NCBI GenBank assembly: GCA_041749275.1
Contig: JBGTBQ010000130.1
Span: 1 to 12,213 of the forward strand
Direction: 5' to 3'
DNA length: 12,213 nucleotides
Source: JBGTBQ01 sp041749275
GTDB taxonomy: Bacteria > Acidobacteriota > Blastocatellia > Pyrinomonadales > Pyrinomonadaceae
The notes under the pieces are model-generated. The model did not search any database and was not told the DNA's origin. It worked only from the letters and a program-made list of their open reading frames with translations. The position numbers and the translations under genes were made by a program. Each line of letters starts with the position of its first letter. Within the stretch, counting starts at the first letter, position 1. Shown one piece after another: positions 8,518 to 12,213 of the stretch.

Positions 8518-9892
8518 TAAAGCGAACGGCGACGGTGTGCTGCTCACGGAGCAAGAGGCGCGGGCGCTCGCGGAGAAGTTGCTCGCTTACGTCAAGGCCG
8601 ATGACGCGACCGTCGGCGTCGGGTCGGAGTCCTACTCGCACCTGCGTTTCGCCGCCAACGCCTTCGCCACCAGTGGACGCCGAGAGAACCGCACGGCGAG
8701 CGTCACGGTCTGGCTCGACGGCGAGGGCGGACGCAAACGCGGCGCGGCCTCGACCAATGAGTTCGACGACGCGAGTCTTCGCGCGGCGGTCGAGGAGGCC
8801 GAAAGGCTCGCGCGTCTCTCGCCCGTTGACCGCGAGTATGTCAAGACGCTCGAACGGCAGACCTACCAGCCGACGAAAGGTTATACGGAGGGGACGGCTG
8901 AGATCAGCCCCGCCGACCGCGCGCGAAAAATCGGCGACATCATCACCGCGTCGGAGAAGGCGGGGGTGGTGAGCGCGGGCTTTCATCAGGCGCGCGGGCA
9001 GGCCGGAGCGTTCGCCACGAAGAACGGCAACTTCGGCTATGAGCGGACGAGTTTGGTGAGCCTCTCGATGACGGCGCGCACGCGCGACGGCGCGAGCAGC
9101 GGCTATTTCTTACGCAACCACTTCGACGTGTCGAAGCTCGACACCGCGCGCATCGCGCGCGAGGCCATCCGCCGCGCCCTCGAAGGCCGCGCCGCGCGCG
9201 CGTTGGAGCCGGGCGTCTATCCCGTCATCCTCGAACCGCAGGCCGTCGCGGACCTGCTCGGCGGTCTCGCCTTTGGCTTCGACGCGCGCGCGGCGGAAGA
9301 GGGGCGCAGCCCGTATTCACTGCCCGGCGGCAAGACTCGCCTCGGCGAGAAGCTGTTCGACGAGCGTCTGAATATCTACAGCGACCCGTGGAACGTGGAA
9401 CTGCCCGGCTCGATGGCGGCGCAGGCGGGCCTGCCCGCGCGGAAAATCTACATCGTCAAGGATGGCCTGCTTCAGAATCTCGTCTACTCGCGTTCGTGGG
9501 CGGCGCGCAAAAAGACGGAGCCGACGCCCGGCCCCGTCAACACCATCCTCGAATCCTCCGCCCCGACCGTCTCGACCGAAGAGATGATTCGCACGATGGA
9601 GCGCGGCCTGCTCGTCAGCCGCTTCTGGTACATCCGCCAGACCGACCCGCGCACGGCCAGTCTGACCGGCCTCACGCGCGACGGCGTCTGGTACATCGAG
9701 GACGGCAAGATCAAACACCCCGTCAAAAACTTCCGCTTCAATCAGAGCATCATCCGTATGCTCGCGCCCGGCAACGTCGCCGAGGTCGGCGCCTCCGAGC
9801 GCGTCAGCAGCAGCGAAGGCCAGAACGCCTCGCTCCTGCCCGCGCTCAAGCTCAAGGCGTTCACCTTCACCTCGCAGTCCGAGGCGGTCTAA
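8510..9892 (+). CDS. pmbA: TldE/PmbA, non-catalytic partner of TldD
   Basis: The second subunit of the TldD-TldE metalloprotease, 460 aa (E. coli PmbA is about 450). The body matches the family: GVYPVILEPQAVADLLGGL in the middle, GLPARKIYIVKDGLLQNLVY, and a C-terminal LTRDGVWYIEDGKIKHPVKN. The HExxxH zinc motif of TldD is absent, as expected for TldE. GGAGG at 8499-8503, six bases before the ATG, is a strong ribosome binding site inside the end of tldD, so the two are translationally coupled. The N-terminus (MFDKANGDGVLL) has no Tat or Sec signal although TldD has one. The final ~80 bp of this gene are duplicated about 460 bp downstream, on the other side of a small antitoxin gene. Confidence 0.94.
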   Translation: MFDKANGDGVLLTEQEARALAEKLLAYVKADDATVGVGSESYSHLRFAANAFATSGRRENRTASVTVWLDGEGGRKRGAASTNEFDDASLRAAVEEAERLARLSPVDREYVKTLERQTYQPTKGYTEGTAEISPADRARKIGDIITASEKAGVVSAGFHQARGQAGAFATKNGNFGYERTSLVSLSMTARTRDGASSGYFLRNHFDVSKLDTARIAREAIRRALEGRAARALEPGVYPVILEPQAVADLLGGLAFGFDARAAEEGRSPYSLPGGKTRLGEKLFDERLNIYSDPWNVELPGSMAAQAGLPARKIYIVKDGLLQNLVYSRSWAARKKTEPTPGPVNTILESSAPTVSTEEMIRTMERGLLVSRFWYIRQTDPRTASLTGLTRDGVWYIEDGKIKHPVKNFRFNQSIIRMLAPGNVAEVGASERVSSSEGQNASLLPALKLKAFTFTSQSEAV

Positions 9893-9903
9893 GAGAGTTC
9901 AGG
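9809..9903 (+). repeat. Direct repeat copy 1: authentic 3' end of pmbA
   Basis: This 95-bp segment includes the last 28 codons of pmbA, its stop, and 11 bp beyond. It recurs in direct orientation at 10267-10356. Two blocks are identical between copies: a 24-bp stretch ending in GGCGTTCACC and a 21-bp stretch ending at the stop codon. Copy 1 has a tandem TTCACC-TTCACC where copy 2 has a single unit. Similarity stops just before the hairpin at 9905. Confidence 0.88.
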
Positions 9904-9904
9904 C

Positions 9905-9934
9905 AAGCCGTTCTTGCTCGTCTGAGGACGGCTT
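9905..9934 (+). terminator. Stem-loop downstream of pmbA, probable transcript end
   Basis: AAGCCGT (9905-9911) pairs perfectly with ACGGCTT (9928-9934), and five further inner pairs (two Watson-Crick, three G-U) extend the stem to about 12 bp around a 6-nt loop. It begins 12 bp after the pmbA stop. There is no T tract, so Rho-independent termination is uncertain; it may instead protect the 3' end. Confidence 0.42.
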
Positions 9935-10007
9935 ATGCGACTTGCTGGCGGCTCGGTGGTGAGGTTGACATCAGATATGAATGCCGGACAATGGTGGTGG
10001 AGAGTAT

Positions 10008-10244
10008 ATGACACACGAAGAGTTTTTACGTGAGTTCGCTTCTTTGCCGCCCGAGGGACAGCAGCAGGTCTTGGATTTTATCGCTTCTCTGCAACAACGG
10101 TATCGTCGTCCTCATCGAGCCGAAGAATCCGCCGGTTCCGACCTTGCACAGGATAGCTTTATCGGAATGTGGCAAGACCGCGAAGAGATGTGGGATAGCA
10201 GCGCGTGGGTTCGGCAGAGCCGTGAACACGAGTGGGTAAAGTAA
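10008..10244 (+). CDS. VapB-like/DUF2281-type antitoxin, apparently orphan
   Basis: A 78-aa acidic-helical protein. The N-terminus (EEFLREFASLPPEGQQQVLDFI) is the helical dimerisation part common to a group of antitoxins paired with PIN-domain toxins; the C-terminus (SFIGMWQDREEMWDSSAWVR) is the conserved toxin-neutralising tail of that group. The ATG at 10008 has GGAG at 9999-10002; the GTG-free upstream extension to 9981 is outside the family pattern. A PIN toxin would normally begin at or within a few bases of the antitoxin stop, but none follows: instead the sequence runs straight into a duplicate of the pmbA 3' end. It is therefore either a solitary antitoxin guarding against a toxin elsewhere or a leftover of a broken pair. 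I am fairly sure of the family, less of the exact subgroup. Confidence 0.72.
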   Translation: MTHEEFLREFASLPPEGQQQVLDFIASLQQRYRRPHRAEESAGSDLAQDSFIGMWQDREEMWDSSAWVRQSREHEWVK

Positions 10245-10266
10245 AACGGCGAATGCGCTTCCTCGA

Positions 10267-10356
10267 AGCAGCGAAGGCCAGACGCGCCTCGCTCCTCCCG
10301 GCGCTCAAGCTCAAGGCGTTCACCTCGCAGTCCGAGGCGGTCTAAACACATTCAGG
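10267..10356 (+). repeat. Direct repeat copy 2: duplicated pmbA 3' end (pseudogene fragment)
   Basis: This 90-bp segment corresponds to 9809-9903. Relative to copy 1 it has roughly nine substitutions, one inserted base near 10284 and loss of one TTCACC unit. The stop codon at 10343-10345 is aligned with the pmbA stop. Weaker resemblance may reach back to about 10247, directly after the antitoxin stop. No other part of pmbA is present, so this is a fragment, not a gene. The following stretch to 10468 has no gene I can support. Confidence 0.87.
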
Positions 10357-10468
10357 TGAGGCGCCCTGTAGGTATTTATGCGGAAGCCTTCCGCGAGCCA
10401 TTCACAAAGCTCACGACAGAAACAGCCGGCGCAGTCCTTAGCGCGTCGAAGAGATCGGATAATTTGTC

Positions 10469-10933
10469 ATGGATACAGTCGTCACCTCGGAACTTTACAT
10501 TCTTCTTCGTCTAGCTGTCGCGCTGTTACTCGCTGGAGTCCTCGGCTGGGAGCGCGAGAGCATCGGGAAATCGGCTGGCATTCGCACGCACATGCTCGTC
10601 GGTTTAGGCTCGGCCCTCTTTGTCGTGCTCGGAGAGTTGTTTGTCCAGCACTTCCGGCAATTCGATCAGAACATGCGGTTCGATCCGATCAGAATCATCC
10701 AAGCCGTCGTGACGGGAATCAGTTTTTTAGGAGCGGGGACGATCTTCGTCTCACGTGGGAAGGGGCAGGTCAAAGGATTGACGACCGCAGCCTCGATCTG
10801 GGTGACGGCAGCGGTCGGGATGGCGGTTGGATTGGAGCGGTATCTTTTAGCGGTTCTGAGCACGGCCTTGATCTTTATCGTGCTGCGGGTGTTGGGTTAT
10901 CTGGATGTCACCAAGAGCAAGGATGAAAGTTAA
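10469..10933 (+). CDS. MgtC/SapB-family inner-membrane protein (short form)
   Basis: A 154-aa integral membrane protein with about four hydrophobic segments: residues 9-27, 41-59, 76-94 and a long one at 103-145 that may be two. The family signature is clear: GWERE at 26-30, KSAGIRTHMLVGLGSALF at 34-51, SFLGAGTIF at 85-93 and GLTTAASIWVTAAVGMAVG at 103-121. It lacks the soluble C-terminal domain of full-length MgtC (about 230 aa), as do many environmental members. MgtC is known for magnesium-limitation and intramacrophage phenotypes through effects on ATP synthase; many homologues have no assigned role, so magnesium function here is only a family association. The ribosome binding site before the ATG is weak. 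It converges on the minus-strand genes to the right. Confidence 0.92.
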   Translation: MDTVVTSELYILLRLAVALLLAGVLGWERESIGKSAGIRTHMLVGLGSALFVVLGELFVQHFRQFDQNMRFDPIRIIQAVVTGISFLGAGTIFVSRGKGQVKGLTTAASIWVTAAVGMAVGLERYLLAVLSTALIFIVLRVLGYLDVTKSKDES

Positions 10934-11010
10934 GAGCAAGTTCAATAGTTCCGCCACGCGCGCCATCGAACAACACCAAGTCCATTCCGGGAAAGTTGCC
11001 ATCATCGGCT

Positions 11011-11035
11011 GACGACCCTGTAGCACAGAGTCGTT
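11011..11035 (-). terminator. Strand-asymmetric stem-loop between convergent genes
   Basis: ACGACCCTGT (11012-11021) and ACAGAGTCGT (11025-11034) are complementary except at one position. In a minus-strand RNA that position is a G-U pair, giving a continuous 10-bp stem with a 3-nt loop; in a plus-strand RNA it is a C-A mismatch. It lies about 55 bp beyond the DUF4252 gene stop, so it could end the minus-strand transcript. There is no U tract. A second small palindrome (CCGGAA at 11059-11064 with TTCCGG at 11073-11078) lies closer to that stop. Confidence 0.33.
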
Positions 11036-11089
11036 CATCCACAACCTCCTCGTTGCGCCCGGAACAGTTTGCTTCCGGCAGGTAATCTT

Positions 11090-11713
11090 TTACGGCTTCT
11101 TCGCCTTCTCCTTATCGGTTGTGATCGTCACCTTGCGACGCTCGATGCGGATGCGCGGGAGGCCGAACTGGCCGCCGAGTTGCTTGAGCTTTTCGAGATT
11201 GATTATCCCAACGATGTTGGCGACGGTGAGACTCTTCGGCTCGGCGGCGAGAATCACGATGCCTTCCATTCGCCCGCCTTCGCTCGCCACGTAGATTTCA
11301 GCGTCTTCGATCTCCCAGTCGTCGTCGCCGCCGCCCTTTACGTCCACGAGTTTCGACCAGCCGGGCGCGGTGAGTTGCGCGCGGAGTTCCGCGAGGTCGC
11401 TCTCGGTGTACTGCCCGTTTGTTTTGAACTCCAGCCTTCTCACGTAGACGCCCTTCAGGTTGAGCACCAACTCCTTGACCGCCTTCTCGTCCGCATCGTC
11501 ATCCGAAAGAATGAGCGCGGCAATCTTGATGAGGCTGGTGTCCACGTCAACGTCCACGGTTTTCGACGCTTTCGCCCCGAGGCGGTCTACGCTGTCGAGC
11601 CGGATGCGCCCCTTTTCCGCCGACGCGGTCTGGGCCGAAGCCACGGGCAGCGCCGTGATGGCGAGAGAAAAAACGACGACGAGTTTCAGAATCACGTTGC
11701 TGAATGATTTCAT
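11090..11713 (-). CDS. Secreted DUF4252-domain protein
   Basis: A 207-aa exported protein. Residues 1-27 are a Sec signal peptide: MKSF, a hydrophobic core (VILKLVVVFSLAITALPV), and a cleavage site after ASA before QTAS. The mature part matches DUF4252: a stretch beginning LDSVDRLGAKASKTVDVDVD, then LILSDDDADEKAVKELV with LKGVYVRRLEF, LRAQLTAPGWSKLV, and ILAAEPKSLTVANIVG near the end. The function of DUF4252 is unknown; members are envelope or secreted proteins in Acidobacteriota and Bacteroidetes. I chose the ATG at 11713 because GGAG lies five bases upstream and the signal peptide starts there; an ATG at 11728 overlaps the preceding stop (ATGA) and would add five residues. The plus-strand open frame opposite it is a GC-bias shadow. 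Confidence 0.88.
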   Translation of the reverse strand: MKSFSNVILKLVVVFSLAITALPVASAQTASAEKGRIRLDSVDRLGAKASKTVDVDVDTSLIKIAALILSDDDADEKAVKELVLNLKGVYVRRLEFKTNGQYTESDLAELRAQLTAPGWSKLVDVKGGGDDDWEIEDAEIYVASEGGRMEGIVILAAEPKSLTVANIVGIINLEKLKQLGGQFGLPRIRIERRKVTITTDKEKAKKP

Positions 11714-11724
11714 AACCGCTCCGT

Positions 11725-12213
11725 TCATTTGATCTTGTTCCGCTCTTCGTAAAGCGACTTCCCTTCGTCCGTGCTCCGCACCTTCGCCTGCACCTCGTTC
11801 AGCTTGGCGCCCGTCAGGCGCAGCGCGTAGATCAACTGCTCTTTGGCCTCCTGCTGCCGCTGTCTGACGACCTCCAACACGCCGTCCGGCGGCGTCATGT
11901 CGCGCGCCGCGTGCGCGTGCGCGTTCTTGCGTCGCGTGTTTCGAGAGGCCGTGTAAGTTGCCGCGCCGCTTCGTCGCTTTCCGATGACCGGCGCGAGGGC
12001 CGCACCTTGACGTTCAGGCTTCCGCGCGTCCTTTCCCTTCTCGGCGACGCGCGCATCCGGCGGTTCGCTGTCAGGCTCCGCGGAGGGCGTCTCTTCGGTC
12101 TTTATCAGGGCTTGCGGCGCGGGGCGGTGGGGCGCGCCCGCCAACCTCCGTTCGACGCGACCGGCGCGGGAAGCGACGAAGACCGCGCCCGCGAGGAGCA
12201 TCAACGCGACCGC
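11725..12213 (-). CDS. Membrane-anchored hypothetical protein, C-terminal part (runs off the window)
   Basis: The frame is open to the right edge, so the true start lies beyond 12213; at least 162 aa are visible. The first visible residues (AVALMLLAGAVFVASRAG) look like a transmembrane helix followed by basic residues. A Pro/Glu/Ala/Arg-rich disordered region follows for about 85 residues. The C-terminal ~55 residues are a charged helix (VLEVVRQRQQEAKEQLIYAL, then LNEVQAKV), probably a coiled coil. The stop overlaps an upstream ATG of the DUF4252 gene (ATGA), so the two genes form an operon. A possible identity is the rear half of an anti-sigma factor, with its cytoplasmic domain outside the window, since sigma / anti-sigma / DUF4252 arrangements are plausible in these genomes; this is inference and no zinc motif is visible here. 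Confidence 0.66.
   Translation of the reverse strand, partial: AVALMLLAGAVFVASRAGRVERRLAGAPHRPAPQALIKTEETPSAEPDSEPPDARVAEKGKDARKPERQGAALAPVIGKRRSGAATYTASRNTRRKNAHAHAARDMTPPDGVLEVVRQRQQEAKEQLIYALRLTGAKLNEVQAKVRSTDEGKSLYEERNKIK

Noticed and set aside
9965..9992. TTGACA with GACAAT 16 bp downstream, a possible promoter for the antitoxin
   Set aside because: Transcription would start about nine bases before the ATG and cut into the Shine-Dalgarno, so the match is doubtful.
10378..10926. 182-codon plus-strand open frame over mgtC
   Set aside because: It is a frame-shifted shadow of the MgtC gene, rich in Arg/Ser/His, with no family resemblance.
11069..11707. 212-codon plus-strand open frame opposite the DUF4252 gene
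   Set aside because: It has no recognisable domain and is Arg/Glu/Val/Leu-biased, as expected from the complement of a GC-rich gene; the minus strand has a signal peptide and a family match.

Overview
The window is about 60% GC, gene-dense and bacterial. Gene content suggests an Acidobacteriota genome, most likely a Blastocatellia/Pyrinomonadaceae-type lineage: a fused ATP sulfurylase-APS kinase, a Tat-exported TldD paired with PmbA, a secreted DUF4252 protein, and a palindromic intergenic element of a kind I remember from such genomes. This placement is inference from family knowledge; there is no rRNA or tRNA here to confirm it.

Layout. (1) 142-1857: sulfate activation enzyme Sat-CysC. (2) 1858-2027: non-coding, dominated by a perfect 24-bp inverted repeat at 1920-1994. 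(3) 2028-6305: a tightly packed, same-strand group of four genes: a SNF2/RapA-like ATPase with a TPR-like N-terminus, a 133-aa unknown, a 76-aa KTSC-domain protein, and a 390-aa unknown with a coiled coil and a C-terminal six-cysteine cluster. It is followed, with overlap, by an integrase fragment (to 6730) that lacks the catalytic domain. (4) 6731-6903: AT-richer spacer with a candidate promoter. (5) 6904-9892: tldD and pmbA, overlapping by 8 bp; only TldD carries a Tat signal. (6) 9893-10468: a disturbed interval. It holds an orphan VapB-like antitoxin gene flanked by two copies of the last ~90 bp of pmbA, followed by non-coding DNA. (7) 10469-10933: MgtC/SapB-family membrane protein. (8) Converging from the right on the minus strand: a DUF4252 secreted protein and, overlapping it, the C-terminal part of a membrane-anchored protein cut by the window edge.

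How the genes work together. Sat-CysC makes PAPS from sulfate in two consecutive steps. TldD and PmbA form a known heterodimeric metalloprotease. The SNF2 group looks like one transcription unit (gaps of 14, 31 and 12 bp) whose partners are small or uncharacterised nucleic-acid-type proteins. With a palindromic element upstream and an integrase remnant at its end, it is the best candidate here for an undescribed multi-gene system, though its function cannot be read from sequence. The antitoxin interval is the clearest sign of recent rearrangement.
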